Assembly: GCA_946222885.1 (NCBI GenBank) | Contig: CAMIAK010000005.1 | Coordinates: forward strand, 124,001 to 188,000 | Direction: 5' to 3' | Origin: an uncultured Nesterenkonia sp. | Lineage (GTDB): Bacteria; Actinomycetota; Actinomycetes; Actinomycetales; Micrococcaceae | Length of the DNA stretch: 64,000 nucleotides | Shown: positions 1 through 9,909 of the stretch, piece after piece | How positions within the stretch are numbered: position 1 is the first letter of the stretch | How the letters are laid out: each line of letters opens with the position of its first letter | Made by a program: the position numbers and the translations under genes | The notes under the pieces: model-generated | Told to the model about the DNA's origin: nothing | Seen by the model: the letters and a program-made list of their open reading frames with translations, nothing else | The model's database searches: none

Positions 1-1533
1 AGCTTCGTCATCCTCATCCTCTCGGGCACGTTCCTGACCTTCTGGTTCGACCCGTCGATGGCCACGACCCGCTACTCGGGCTCCTACGCCCCGCTGCAGG
101 GTCTGGAGATGTCCACCGCCTACGCCACCGCGCTGGAGCTGTCCTTCGACGTGCGCGGCGGCCTGTTCATGCGCCAGCTGCACCACTGGGCGGCACTGCT
201 GTTCGTGGCGGCCATGTCGATCCACATGCTGCGTGTGTTCTTCACCGGAGCCTTCCGGAAGCCGCGTGAGCTCAACTGGGTGGTCGGCTGCGCGCTGCTC
301 ATCCTGGGCCTGGGCGCCGGCTTCACCGGCTACTCCCTGCCGGACGAGGTCCTCTCCGGCAACGGCCTGCGGATCATCGACGGCATGCTCAAGGCCATTC
401 CGGTGGTCGGCACCTACATCTCCTTCTTCCTGTTCGGCGGCGAGTTCCCGGGCAACGAGGTCATCCCGCGCCTCTACGTGCTGCACATCATGGTCATCCC
501 TGCGATGATCCTGCTGCTCATCGCGGTCCACCTCTTCCTGGTCGTGCTGCACAAGCACACCCAGTACCCCGGGCCGGGACGCACCGAGCGCAATGTGGTC
601 GGCTACCCGGTCGGCCCGGTGTACGCGGCCAAGGCCGGCGGCTTCTTCTTCATCGTCTTCGGCATCCTGGCGCTGATCTCCGGAACCTTCCAGATCAACG
701 CGCTCTGGAACTACGGGCCGTATGACCCCTCACCGGTCCAGGCGGGCGCCCAGCCCGACTGGTACATCGGGCCCTTCGAAGGCGTGCTGCGACTCATGCC
801 CGGCTATCTCGGGGACTTCTCGCTGGAGTGGGTGATCCCGACGCCGTGGGGCGGCAACTCCTTGGCGATGCCGGTGCTGATCCCGATGATCCCGGTGGCA
901 CTGATCTTCCTCGGCCTGTTCGTCTGGCCGTGGATCGAGAACTGGATCACCAAGGACAAGAAGGAGCACCACCTCCTCGACCGTCCGCGCAACGCCCCGA
1001 CCCGCACCGCCTTCGGCGCGGCCATCATGACCAACTACCTGATCATGTGGGGCATGGGTTCGAACGACCTCATCGCGACGCACTTCGGGCTCTCGCTGAA
1101 CGACATCACCTACTGGTCGCGTGTGCTGTTCTTCCTCGGCCCGGTGATCGCCTACATCCTCACCAAGCGGATCTGCCTCTCCCTGCAGCGCAAGGACCGT
1201 GAGATCGCCCTGCACGGCAACGAGGCAGGCGTGATCCAGGTGTCGGCCGACGGCGAGTTCACCGAGAAGCACAGCCGCCTGAACGACTACGAGCTGTGGA
1301 CCCTGGTGTCCTACGACTCGCCTGAGCCGACTCCGGCCCAGCCGAACGCGAAGGGCAAGATCACCCTGCTCGAGAAGTTCCGGGCACGCCTGAACCGGGC
1401 CTTCTACGAGGACCGTGTGGCACCGGTCAGCCGTGAGGAGTACCTCGAGGCGCTGGAGCACGATCACAGCCACCAGCAGCCCGGTGAGCTGCCCTCGAGC
1501 GGGGTGGGCGTCATCGAGTCCAAGGACCACTGA
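1..1533 (+). CDS. qcrB: Cytochrome bc1 complex cytochrome b subunit (5' end missing)
   Basis: The reading frame is open from base 1, so the start lies upstream of the window and 510 residues are visible. This is the membrane cytochrome b of the menaquinol-cytochrome c oxidoreductase, which passes electrons from menaquinol to the Rieske protein and cytochrome c. Visible family marks are paired heme-ligand histidines in two helices (around HHWAALLF/SIHMLR and VLHIMV/AVHLFLVVLHKH), and the quinol-site motif as PDWY, the usual actinobacterial form of PEWY. About eight membrane helices are followed by a roughly 130-residue hydrophilic C-terminal tail rich in His, Glu and Asp. qcrC and qcrA are expected just upstream but are outside the window. 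Confidence 0.95.
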   Translation, partial: SFVILILSGTFLTFWFDPSMATTRYSGSYAPLQGLEMSTAYATALELSFDVRGGLFMRQLHHWAALLFVAAMSIHMLRVFFTGAFRKPRELNWVVGCALLILGLGAGFTGYSLPDEVLSGNGLRIIDGMLKAIPVVGTYISFFLFGGEFPGNEVIPRLYVLHIMVIPAMILLLIAVHLFLVVLHKHTQYPGPGRTERNVVGYPVGPVYAAKAGGFFFIVFGILALISGTFQINALWNYGPYDPSPVQAGAQPDWYIGPFEGVLRLMPGYLGDFSLEWVIPTPWGGNSLAMPVLIPMIPVALIFLGLFVWPWIENWITKDKKEHHLLDRPRNAPTRTAFGAAIMTNYLIMWGMGSNDLIATHFGLSLNDITYWSRVLFFLGPVIAYILTKRICLSLQRKDREIALHGNEAGVIQVSADGEFTEKHSRLNDYELWTLVSYDSPEPTPAQPNAKGKITLLEKFRARLNRAFYEDRVAPVSREEYLEALEHDHSHQQPGELPSSGVGVIESKDH

Positions 1534-1572
1534 GCCGGGTATTCCAGAGGGACCCTCCGGTTCCATCACGAC

Positions 1573-1620
1573 GACGGCGGGCCCGTTCTCCACAGGTTGG
1601 GGGACGGGCCCGCCGCCGTC
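1573..1620 (+). terminator. Strong hairpin after qcrB
   Basis: GGCGGGCCCGT (1576-1586) pairs over 11 bases with ACGGGCCCGCC (1604-1614). The flanking GAC/GTC extends the stem past a small bulge. It lies 40 bases after the qcrB stop. No T-run follows, so intrinsic termination is likely but not certain. Confidence 0.6.
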
Positions 1621-1696
1621 TGTGTGTGCTCTGTAAGGTGGGTCCATCGGGCGGCCCCGGGGAACGGAGGGGTCCTGGACGGGAGGAGGGACACGG

Positions 1697-4600
1697 GTGG
1701 AGCTGCTCTTCTGGGTCCTGGTGATCATCGGCGTGGTCAGCGGGGTGCCCTTCGCCGTGGGATTCGGCGTCGGACAGGCTGTGGAGCGCCGGCGCTGGAG
1801 GAGGCGGGGCGCCTCTGAGCCGCCGGCGCCCCCGCCTGTTACGCCCCAGCCGCCTGCCCGCCCCCACTACGAGTGGCAGCAGCCCCAGCCCCAGGTTCCT
1901 CCCCAGCCGCAGCCCCCATCACCGCCGCCGACGCACCCGGGGCAGCCTGTGGCGGCTTACAGCTACGTTCCCCAGCCGGCGCCGCAGAAGTCAGCCGAGG
2001 AGATCGCTGCGGAGAAGAAGCGGCGGGAGCGCAGGAACATCAATGTCGCGCTCTACATCGGGGGACTGATGCTGGTGGCGGCCGCGCTGGCCTTCATCGC
2101 CGTCGTCGGGGACCCGGTCCTCACCGCGGTGAGTCTGAGCGGGGTCTGTGCGGCGTTCACAGCAGGCGGTTTCATCACCGCCCGGCTCTCGGCGGTGCTG
2201 CGTCCCGCCGGCATCGCGCTCTACGGCACCGGTCTGGCGCTGCTCCCGGTGCTGGGGATCCCCGTGAATGAGGCGATCATCGGCGACGGTCTGCTCAGCT
2301 GGCTGATCATCAGCGTGGTGGGGACCGCAGTCTATATGCATGGTGCCGTCTCCCTGGGCAGCCGCATTCTGGGCTATCTGGTGATCCCCTTCCTGTATTC
2401 CACCGTCTTCGCCGCCACGGCGGTGCTGCGCCCGGCGATCTTCTGGGCGCTGCTGATGGTCATCGGCGTCTCGGTCCTGATGCAGGTCCTGACGACGGTC
2501 TGGGGGAACAGGCTGCCGCCGGTTCTGACCCGCCCCTTCGGCCAGCTGCATGTGGCCGTGGTGCCCGGAGTCCTGGTGGCGGCCGTCATGCTGACGGATG
2601 CGCTGGAGAGCCATGAGTTCGGCGCGCTCTTCGCCACCGCTGCGGTCTACTATCTGGTGAGCTCCCTCCACGCGGCAGAGGATCGTATACGCATGGTGCA
2701 GCGCGTGGCGGCGCGTCCGCTGTGGCTGCTGGCCTCGGCGGCCCTGCTCTCCGGAGCCGGGGTGGGAGCTCCGGCCTTCCACACGGTGCAGCTCGGATGG
2801 CTGGTGGTCCTCTACCTCGCGGTCTCCCTGGTCCCAGGCTTCACCGTGGGCCGGTGGGCGCGGCAGGACCGGCGGATCATGCTGATCGTGGTGCTCGCGG
2901 CCTCTGCACTGCTGCAGCTGAGGATCGTGCTGCCCCAGGAGCTGGGGAGCACAGAGCATGCCTGGATGATCATCGTCAGTGTCCTTACGGTGGTGGCCGC
3001 GGCTCACTCGCTGCTGGCCACCCGGGATACGGCGGCGGGAACCGCCGCGCTGCCCTGGCAGCTGGTGCTGCGCGCAGCAGCTGTGATCTATGCCGTGCTC
3101 GCCCTGCCGGAGAACGTCTGGTGGACGCTGGTATGGGTGCTGGTGTGGTTCATCGCGGAATGGAAGCTCTCCGAGGCTCCCCATCGCGGACTCTGGCAGC
3201 GCGGGGCGGGACTGGCCGCGGCGGGGGCCGCAGGACTGAGCCTCGGCGTGCTCCTGGACGATCCGCTGCTGGGCGGGCGCAGCGGACTGGCCGGCCTCCT
3301 GGTGGTCGCGGCCGCCTACGCTCTGGTGCAGCTGATCCGTTCATGGTCTGACCCGCAGCTGCGGAGGGTGGTCGAGGCCTGGGGATGGGCCGCGCTGCTC
3401 ATCCCGCTCACGGCACTCGGGACGGAGGTCTTCGAGATCCAGGGGATCAGCGGCGTGCCCTACCTGGCCGGCGTCGTGGTTCTGCTCTATGCGGTGGTCC
3501 TGCTCAGCCCGGTTCTGCCGCCGCAGGCCCGGCAGCAGGGAGCGGACCTGCGGATCGTCCGGGCCGGCGGCTTCGCCGGGTCCCTGGTGACGGCGGCTCT
3601 GCTCGTGGACTGGGAGGCGGGCCTCGTCCCCGAGGCAGGGCTCCTGCTGGCCGGGGCGCTGATGCTGCTGAGCGCGGAGACGGCGGCGGCCATCCGGCTG
3701 AACCTCCAGCGCCGCGGGCCAGAGGCCGCAGCCCGCAACTGGATCCCCCTGCATCTCTCGGGCAATATGCTGTGGCTGGCGGCGGTCAACGGCGTGTTGG
3801 CGGCCACTGGGGCAGACGGTTCCCTCTACTGGGTCACCGCGCTCCCCTGGACGGTCTCGGCGGCTGTGCTGCTCTGGCGGATGGACCTGCGAGCGTTTCG
3901 GTCTGCGCTGGTGGTCCCTGCGCTCTATGCCGGAGCGTCGGGGATGCTCATGGTCTTCGGCCTGTCGGCCCAGGACCGTCCTTGGTGGGCAGCCGTGGTG
4001 CTGGCCGCCGCCGGTGCAGTGTTGGTCCTGCTGTGCCTGCGGCAGCTCGCCGCCCCGGTGGCCGCGCTGACGCTGCCCCTCTGCGCGGCGATGGGCGGAG
4101 CTCTCCTGAGCCTGGGGATCCTTGAACTGGCCGACGTGGGGGAAGCGGCCGCTGTGTACCTCGCCTCGGCAGGCGCCTTCACTGCCGCGGCGATCGCGAC
4201 TCTCGGCATGCGCATGCCCCGAGCCGCCGGCACCAGGCAGCTGCTGGTCGCCGCTGCGGCCGGCCTGGCGCTGGGAGCGTCCCTGGTTCCTCTGATGGCC
4301 GCACCCGCCCCGGACCCGGCGCGGCTGGGCTGGCTGCTGCCTGCCATGCACGCGCTGCTCGTGGTGGCAGGCCTCTGGGCGCCGGTGCATCGGCGCCGGA
4401 TCGTCACCGCCTTCGCCGGCAGCCTGGGGCTCCCCGTCTCACTGCTCTTCGCCTGGAGCCAGCACTATGAGTTCACACCGGTCACCCTTGCCGCGGCCCT
4501 GCTGCTCATGCTCGCGGGACTGCTGCTCAGCGAGGTCCTGCTGAGCCGCCGCACGGAGGGGTCCCACCTCTTCCTGGGCACTGCCGCGGCCTTGACGGGC

Positions 4601-5372
4601 AGCCTGGTGCTGCTGTCCCGGGGCGGTTCAGCCCCCGCCGGGGGAGCAGAGCTGTTCCTCCAGGCGACACCGTTGGCCGCCGGTACGGCGCTGGCCCTGT
4701 TTGGGATGCTGCGCGGACATCGCATCGCGCTGTGGGCAGGTGCTCTGCTGCCGGTGCTGGGACCCGTCCCGGAGGCGCTGCCCGAGCTGGTCTGGCTCCT
4801 GCCGCTGCTGCATGGGGCGGTCTTCCTCGTCGAACTCCGCCGCAGCGGTGCCGCCCACCGGGCGCAGTGCTGCCTGTTCGCCAGCACCGGGCTGCCGGTC
4901 TCCGGGCTGTACACCTGGGCCCGGCTGCACGAGTTCACCCAGGTCAGCCTCTCCCTCACGCTGCTGGTCATCCTGGCTGGGCTGATGATCAGCGAGTTCG
5001 TCCTGGCAGTGCGGGAGGAACTCCCCGGGGATGTGGAACAGACCGGCCGAACCGCTGGCCTGCCCCGGTCGCTGTTCTTCGGCGCCGGGGGAGCGGGCGG
5101 CCACGGCCGCGGCCCTGGTCTCCTTCCTCGGAGACTCCGCCTTCTCGGAGATGGCGCCGTTGGTGGCCGGTGCCGCCCTGCTGGTGTGCGCCCTGCTGCG
5201 CTCGGACCGGATGGGCGTCTGGTGGGCGGCCGTGCTGATCGTGCTGTGCGTGCTCTGGTGGCTGCGCGGCTTCACGGTCCTGCTGCTGGTCACCCTCGGG
5301 GTGCTGATCATCGCGGCCGCGGTCTGGCGGCTGATCGTGATCAGCAGGCGGGACGTCACCTCCGGCGGGTGA
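1697..5372 (+). pseudogene. Giant multi-spanning membrane protein, apparent frameshift near the 3' end
   Basis: A GTG start at 1697 follows a purine-rich ribosome binding site (GGGAGGAGGGA). The product has one N-terminal membrane helix, a Pro/Gln-rich linker (about residues 40-95), then more than 25 hydrophobic helices, resembling large actinobacterial membrane proteins of unknown function. In the starting frame, membrane-like sequence stops at about residue 1130 and becomes an Arg/Gly-rich, non-membrane tail running to 5437. Reading one base later from about 5087 restores helices (AATAAALVSFLG, then GFTVLLLVTLGVLII) to a stop at 5372. Dropping one G from the run 5087-5091 joins both parts into about 1224 residues. 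Its last 17 bases then overlap the convergent rarA end. It is a real frameshift or a sequencing error; no function is assigned. Confidence 0.7.
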
Positions 5373-6765
5373 TGCCGCGCAGCTTCTCCAGACGTTCGGC
5401 CACGGCACGCTCCGCACCGTTGGTGGTGGGACGGTAGTAGTCCACGCCGACCAGGTCATCCGGCGGATACTGCTGAGCCGCCACATGATGGGGCTCATCA
5501 TGGGCATAGACGTAGCCTTTGCCATGCCCCAGCCGGTGGGCACCGGCATAGTGGGCGTCGCGCAGATGCGCCGGCACGGGAGCGCCCTTGCCGGCGCGGA
5601 CATCGGCGATGGCGGCGTCGAGCGCCTTATAGGAGGCGTTGGACTTCGGCGCGGTGGCGATGTGCACTGTGGCCTGGGCCAGCAGGATCCGCCCCTCCGG
5701 CATGCCGATCAGCTGGACGGCGTCGGCCGCGGCCACGGCGGTGGTGAGCGCAGAGGGGTCGGCCATGCCGACCTCCTCGCCGGCGGCGATGACCAGCCGG
5801 CGCGCCAGGAAGCGGGGGTCCTCGCCGGCCTCGATCATGCGTGCCAAGTAGTGCAGAGCGGCGTCGGGATCGGAGCCGCGCAGCGATTTGATGAAGGCGG
5901 AGATGATGTCATAGTGCTGGTCCCCGTCCTTGTCATAGCGCTGGACGGCGTGGTCCATCGCATGCTCCGCGTCCTGGGCGGTGATCCGAATCGGCTCAGC
6001 CTCTGCCTCCTGCCCGGACTCATCCTCCTGCGGCGCACGTGCCGCGGCGACGGCGGCTGAGGCCTCCAGCGTGGTGAGCACCCGGCGGGCATCGCCGCCG
6101 GCCATCCGCAGGATATGGGAGCGGGCCTCCTCCTCCAGCAGGAACTCGCCGTTGAGGCCTCGGGGCTCGGCCGCTGCCCGGTCGATCAGGTCGCCCAGAT
6201 CCTCGGCGGTCAGCGGCTGCAGGGTCAGCAGCAGCGATCGGGAGAGCAGAGGAGAGACCACGGAGAAGGAGGGGTTCTCCGTGGTGGCGGCCACCAGGAT
6301 GACCCATCCGTTCTCCACCCCGGGCAGCAGGGCGTCCTGCTGGGCCTTGTTGAAGCGATGGATCTCGTCCAGGAACAGCACGGTGGTCTTGCCGCGCAGA
6401 TCGCGGTCCTCCAGCGCCTGGTCCATGACCCGGCGCACGTCCTTGACCCCGGCGCGGATCGCGGAGAGCTCCACGAATTTGCGGGAGGCCCCGCGGGCGA
6501 TGACGTGGGCCAGGGTGGTCTTGCCCGTGCCGGGGGGTCCCCAGAGGATGACCGAGGAGGGTCCGGCCGGCCCCCGGGATCCCTCGGCGAGCACGCGCAG
6601 CGGAGAACCCTCGTCCAGCAGGTGCTTCTGCCCGACCACCTCGTCCAGGGCCCGGGGACGCATGCGCACGGCCAGGGGGGTGTGGCGCCGTCGGGAGCTG
6701 CCGGCGTCGGGGGTCTGGGCCTCGTCCTCCTCGCCGAAGTCATCGGAGGAGAAGAGATCGGTCAC
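5356..6765 (-). CDS. rarA: Replication-associated recombination protein A (AAA+ ATPase)
   Basis: A clamp-loader-like AAA+ ATPase of the RarA/MgsA/WRNIP1 family, acting at stalled replication forks. The 469 residues show Walker A GPPGTGKT at 76-83, Walker B LFLDEIHRFNK near 130, sensor 1 AATTENPSF, and the C-terminal tetramerisation part with IGMPEGR and ending in LEKLRGI. The start is a GTG at 6765 with GGAGG seven bases upstream. A -10 box TAGAGT lies at 6814-6819 over the stop of the next upstream gene. The length is normal for the family. In Arthrobacter relatives rarA sits beside aspS; here one VanZ/RDD gene separates them. Confidence 0.95.
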   Translation of the reverse strand: MTDLFSSDDFGEEDEAQTPDAGSSRRRHTPLAVRMRPRALDEVVGQKHLLDEGSPLRVLAEGSRGPAGPSSVILWGPPGTGKTTLAHVIARGASRKFVELSAIRAGVKDVRRVMDQALEDRDLRGKTTVLFLDEIHRFNKAQQDALLPGVENGWVILVAATTENPSFSVVSPLLSRSLLLTLQPLTAEDLGDLIDRAAAEPRGLNGEFLLEEEARSHILRMAGGDARRVLTTLEASAAVAAARAPQEDESGQEAEAEPIRITAQDAEHAMDHAVQRYDKDGDQHYDIISAFIKSLRGSDPDAALHYLARMIEAGEDPRFLARRLVIAAGEEVGMADPSALTTAVAAADAVQLIGMPEGRILLAQATVHIATAPKSNASYKALDAAIADVRAGKGAPVPAHLRDAHYAGAHRLGHGKGYVYAHDEPHHVAAQQYPPDDLVGVDYYRPTTNGAERAVAERLEKLRGITRRR

Positions 6766-6813
6766 AGCGCACCTCCGGCGGTATTCGGAGAAAGATTCGA
6801 ACGGATGGTCACC

Positions 6814-6819
6814 ACTCTA
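6814..6819 (-). promoter_or_regulatory. -10 box for rarA
   Basis: TAGAGT on the minus strand, about 49 bases upstream of the GTG start of rarA and overlapping the stop codon of the VanZ-RDD gene. No clear -35 was identified. Confidence 0.4.
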
Positions 6820-7911
6820 CCGCGGGTCTGGGTGCGGGGCATCGTCCTGGGGCTCCGAGGCGGTGGCCAGCCCGGGCAGGCCGGCACGGCTGCGCCGCAT
6901 GAGCACCGCGGTCAGGCTGGCGACCACCAGCAGCAGCGCGGCGGCGGGGGCCCAGGAGCCGGGCAGGAGGTCGGTCAGCTGATAGGCGCCGATGCCGGCC
7001 AGATAGCGTCCGGCACGGCCGGGAAGGTTCAACGGTGCCCCTCCGGCGGTGGAGCGGAACCGGATGCGTACGGCCAAGTCTCCCACGGTCCGGCCGCTGA
7101 CCAGGGTGATCAGGCCCAGCAGAACGAACGGCACCCAGAAGGCGACCTGTTGGGTCAGACTGCCGTCCAGGGCATCGCCGTGGCGCCCCAGGTGCATCTG
7201 CCAGGCGTTGGTGAGGACCGCACAGGCCACCGACAGCAGCAGGGCGGAGAGGACGTCGCAGACCATGCCCGTCAGGCGCCGGCCCGCGGTGATCGGTCCT
7301 GGTGCAGGGGCTCCTGCCCGGGAGGCCTGGGCGGCAGACGGCAGCAGACGGCGGCGCAGCAGCCAGAGCAGGCTCACCAGCACTGCGCCGAGCAGCGCGC
7401 CGAATGTGTTCGCCAGCAGGTCGTCCACGTCGAAGACGCGGTAGGCGCAGGGGTAGATGCCCCAGACCCCGGTGATCTGAGTGGTCTCGATGCTCAGCGA
7501 GATCAGCAGGCCGGCGGCGGCGCTGATCAGGATGCCCCGGCCCCAGAGGACCCTCAGGAAGAAGCCCAGCGGCATGAAGAGCAGAACGTTCAGAACGACC
7601 TGCAGGAAGGCGGGGTTGTGGGGGAGCGAGGCTCCGGTGGCCACGGCCGTGGTGCTGATGTCGTCGAGGAACTGGAAGGGTCTCAGCTGCGCGGAGGTGC
7701 ACCGGATCGCCTCCGGGTCCGGCAGGGGCAGCAGAGTGTAGGTCCACAGCGCCATCGCGTAGACCAGGAAGCCGATCCACAGCAGCAGCCGCAGCGGGTC
7801 CAGGCGCCCATGACGGCGGTAGCTGAGGAAGACGAACGGGAGGAACAGCAGCAGGGCGAGCAGCGCACCGCTGCCGACGGCGAAGAGTGCGGACATCAGC
7901 TGATCGGTCAT
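6817..7911 (-). CDS. VanZ-like and RDD domain fusion membrane protein
   Basis: A 364-residue membrane protein starting at the ATG MTDQLM; the open frame upstream of it runs through the aspS terminator and is not coding. Residues about 5-190 form a VanZ-like domain: helices with WTYTLLPLPD, then an NVLLFMPLGFFLR segment, SIETTQ, and an RVFDVDDLLANTFGALLG signature. The C-terminal third (about 225-345) looks like an RDD domain, with RRLTGMVCDVLSALLLSVAC and a later helix pair near TLVSGRTVGDLAVRIRF. VanZ-like proteins are linked to glycopeptide tolerance in a few cases, but the role of this fusion is unknown. It is downstream of aspS, separated by a terminator. Confidence 0.8.
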   Translation of the reverse strand: MTDQLMSALFAVGSGALLALLLFLPFVFLSYRRHGRLDPLRLLLWIGFLVYAMALWTYTLLPLPDPEAIRCTSAQLRPFQFLDDISTTAVATGASLPHNPAFLQVVLNVLLFMPLGFFLRVLWGRGILISAAAGLLISLSIETTQITGVWGIYPCAYRVFDVDDLLANTFGALLGAVLVSLLWLLRRRLLPSAAQASRAGAPAPGPITAGRRLTGMVCDVLSALLLSVACAVLTNAWQMHLGRHGDALDGSLTQQVAFWVPFVLLGLITLVSGRTVGDLAVRIRFRSTAGGAPLNLPGRAGRYLAGIGAYQLTDLLPGSWAPAAALLLVVASLTAVLMRRSRAGLPGLATASEPQDDAPHPDPR

Positions 7912-7974
7912 GACAGGGCTCCTGGGCTGCTCACCCGCCCAGTTTTTCACAGTGCGGGTTTCAGGGTCGGGGAT

Positions 7975-8018
7975 AAAAAGAGGAGGCCCCCGGACCTCAA
8001 GAGATCCAGGGGCCTCCT
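7975..8018 (-). terminator. Rho-independent terminator of aspS
   Basis: AGGAGGCCCC (7981-7990) pairs with GGGGCCTCCT (8009-8018). On the minus strand the stem is followed at once by CTTTTTATCC, giving a T-run. It lies 18 bases after the aspS stop. Confidence 0.85.
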
Positions 8019-8035
8019 CAGCAGAAGAGTGAGCT

Positions 8036-9841
8036 TCAGCCCTGCTTCTTCTCCTCGACCTTCTCGCCCTTGGCCTCACCCTTGGGCTCCGGCTTGGCGT
8101 CCACGCCAGCCTCCTTGCGCTGCTGCGCGGTGATCGGAGCAGGGGCGGCGGTCAGCGGATCATATCCGCCGCCGGTCTTCGGGAAGGCGATGACCTCACG
8201 GATGGACTCCTCACCGGCGAGGAAGGCGACAGTGCGGTCCCAGCCGAAGGCGAAGCCGCCGTGCGGGGGAGCGCCGTACTTCATGGCGTCGAGCAGGAAG
8301 CCGAACTTCTCCTGGGCGTCCTCCTCCGAGATGCCCATGACCTTGAAGACGCGCTCCTGCATGTCCTGGCGATGGATACGGATGGAGCCGCCGCCGATCT
8401 CATTGCCGTTGCACACCAGGTCATAGGCATAGGCCAGAGCTTCGCCCGGGTTCTGGTCGAAGGTCTCGGCGAACTCCGGCTTCGGCGCGGTGAAGGCGTG
8501 GTGGACGGCGGTCCAGCTGCCCTCTCCCACGGCGACGTCGCCGGCGGCGGTGGCCTCGGCTGCTGACTCGAACATGGGGGCGTCCACCACCCACACGAAG
8601 GACCAGCTTCCCTCCTCGATCAGGCCCAGGCGCTGGGCGATCTCGTTGCGGGCCGCACCCAGCAGGGCGCGGGAGGGGGAGACCTCGCCGGCGGCGAAGA
8701 ACACGCAGTCGCCGGGGTTCGCGCCCACAGCCTCGGCCAGACCGGTCTTCTCCGCCTCGGAGAGGTTCTTGGCCACCGGGCCGCCCAGCTCGCCGTCCTC
8801 CTGGATGAGGACATAGGCCAGGCCCTTGGCGCCGCGCTGCTTGGCCCACTCCTGCCAGGCGTCCAGCGTCCGGCGGGGCTGGGAGGCGCCGCCGGGCATC
8901 ACCACGGCACCCACGTAGGGGGCCTGGAAGACGCGGAAGGGGGTGTCCTTGAAGTACTCGGTGAGCTCGGTGAGCTCCAGGCCGAAGCGCAGGTCCGGCT
9001 TGTCGGTGCCGTAGCGCTCCATCGCCTCGCGGTAGGTGATGCGCGGCAGCGGAGCCTCGATCTCCACCTCGATCAGCTTCCACAGGCGACGCACCAGCTC
9101 CTCGACCAGGGAGATGATGTCCTCCTGCTCGACGAAGCTCGCCTCGATGTCCAGCTGGGTGAACTCGGGCTGGCGGTCCGCACGGAAGTCCTCATCCCGG
9201 TAGCAGCGGGCGATCTGGTAGTAGCGCTCGATGCCGCCGACCTGCAGCAGCTGCTTGAACAGCTGCGGGGACTGCGGCAGGGCGTACCAGGAGCCTGGGG
9301 CCAGGCGGGCCGGGACCAGGAAGTCGCGGGCGCCCTCCGGGGTGGAGCGGGTCAGCGTGGGGGTCTCCACCTCGGTGTAGGACTGCTCGTGGAGGAACTC
9401 ACGGGCCACGCGGTTGGCCTCGGATCGCAGCCGCAGCGCGCGCTGAGGCGCCTCACGCCGCAGGTCCAGGTAGCGGTGCCGCAGACGGGCCTCCTCGCCC
9501 ACCTCCACGTGCTCGTCCACCTGGAAGGGCAGCGGCGCGGCGGTGTTGAGGACCTCGACCTCCTCGGCGATGACCTCGACCTCGCCGGAGGGGAGGTTCG
9601 GGTTCTCATTGCCCTCCGGACGGCGCTCCACGGTGCCGGTGATGCGCAGGACGAACTCGTTGCGCAGCTGGTCGAAATCCTTCTCATCACGCACCACCAC
9701 CTGGGCGACGCCGGAGGCGTCCCGGAGATCCAGGAAGGCCACCCCGCCGTGGTCCCGGCGGCGGGCCACCCAACCGGTCAGGGTGACGGTCTGGCCAATG
9801 TGTTCGGCGCTGATGGCGCCGGTCTCGTGTGTGCGGAGCAC
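8036..9841 (-). CDS. aspS: Aspartate--tRNA ligase, probably non-discriminating
   Basis: A class II synthetase of 601 residues that charges tRNA-Asp with aspartate. It has the N-terminal OB-fold anticodon domain, motif 2 with RCYRDEDFRADRQPEF, the bacterial insertion (GAD) domain, and motif 3 GFAFGWDR near residue 540. The start is a GTG (LRTHETGAI follows). Residue 31 is His in RRDHGG. In Pseudomonas aeruginosa AspRS, His31 marks the non-discriminating type that also charges tRNA-Asn, while Leu is found in the discriminating E. coli enzyme. This implies Asp-tRNA-Asn made here and amidated by GatCAB. The C-terminus has a Lys/Glu-rich tail (about 20 residues). hisS lies 68 bases upstream on the same strand. 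Confidence 0.95.
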   Translation of the reverse strand: MLRTHETGAISAEHIGQTVTLTGWVARRRDHGGVAFLDLRDASGVAQVVVRDEKDFDQLRNEFVLRITGTVERRPEGNENPNLPSGEVEVIAEEVEVLNTAAPLPFQVDEHVEVGEEARLRHRYLDLRREAPQRALRLRSEANRVAREFLHEQSYTEVETPTLTRSTPEGARDFLVPARLAPGSWYALPQSPQLFKQLLQVGGIERYYQIARCYRDEDFRADRQPEFTQLDIEASFVEQEDIISLVEELVRRLWKLIEVEIEAPLPRITYREAMERYGTDKPDLRFGLELTELTEYFKDTPFRVFQAPYVGAVVMPGGASQPRRTLDAWQEWAKQRGAKGLAYVLIQEDGELGGPVAKNLSEAEKTGLAEAVGANPGDCVFFAAGEVSPSRALLGAARNEIAQRLGLIEEGSWSFVWVVDAPMFESAAEATAAGDVAVGEGSWTAVHHAFTAPKPEFAETFDQNPGEALAYAYDLVCNGNEIGGGSIRIHRQDMQERVFKVMGISEEDAQEKFGFLLDAMKYGAPPHGGFAFGWDRTVAFLAGEESIREVIAFPKTGGGYDPLTAAPAPITAQQRKEAGVDAKPEPKGEAKGEKVEEKKQG

Positions 9842-9909
9842 GGTGTCCTTCCAGAGGGATGGTTCAGGGCTTCCGGCCCGGGGCCGGGGTGTGCAGACGG
9901 ATTCTCGGA

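Noticed and set aside
6780..6812. LexA box near the rarA promoter (GAACGGATGGTC)
   Set aside because: The second half-site is GGTC and the outer positions do not match; too weak beside the clear box at 56931.
6115..8133. 672-codon open frame on the plus strand
   Set aside because: Antisense to rarA and the VanZ-RDD gene; Gln/Gly/His-rich shadow.
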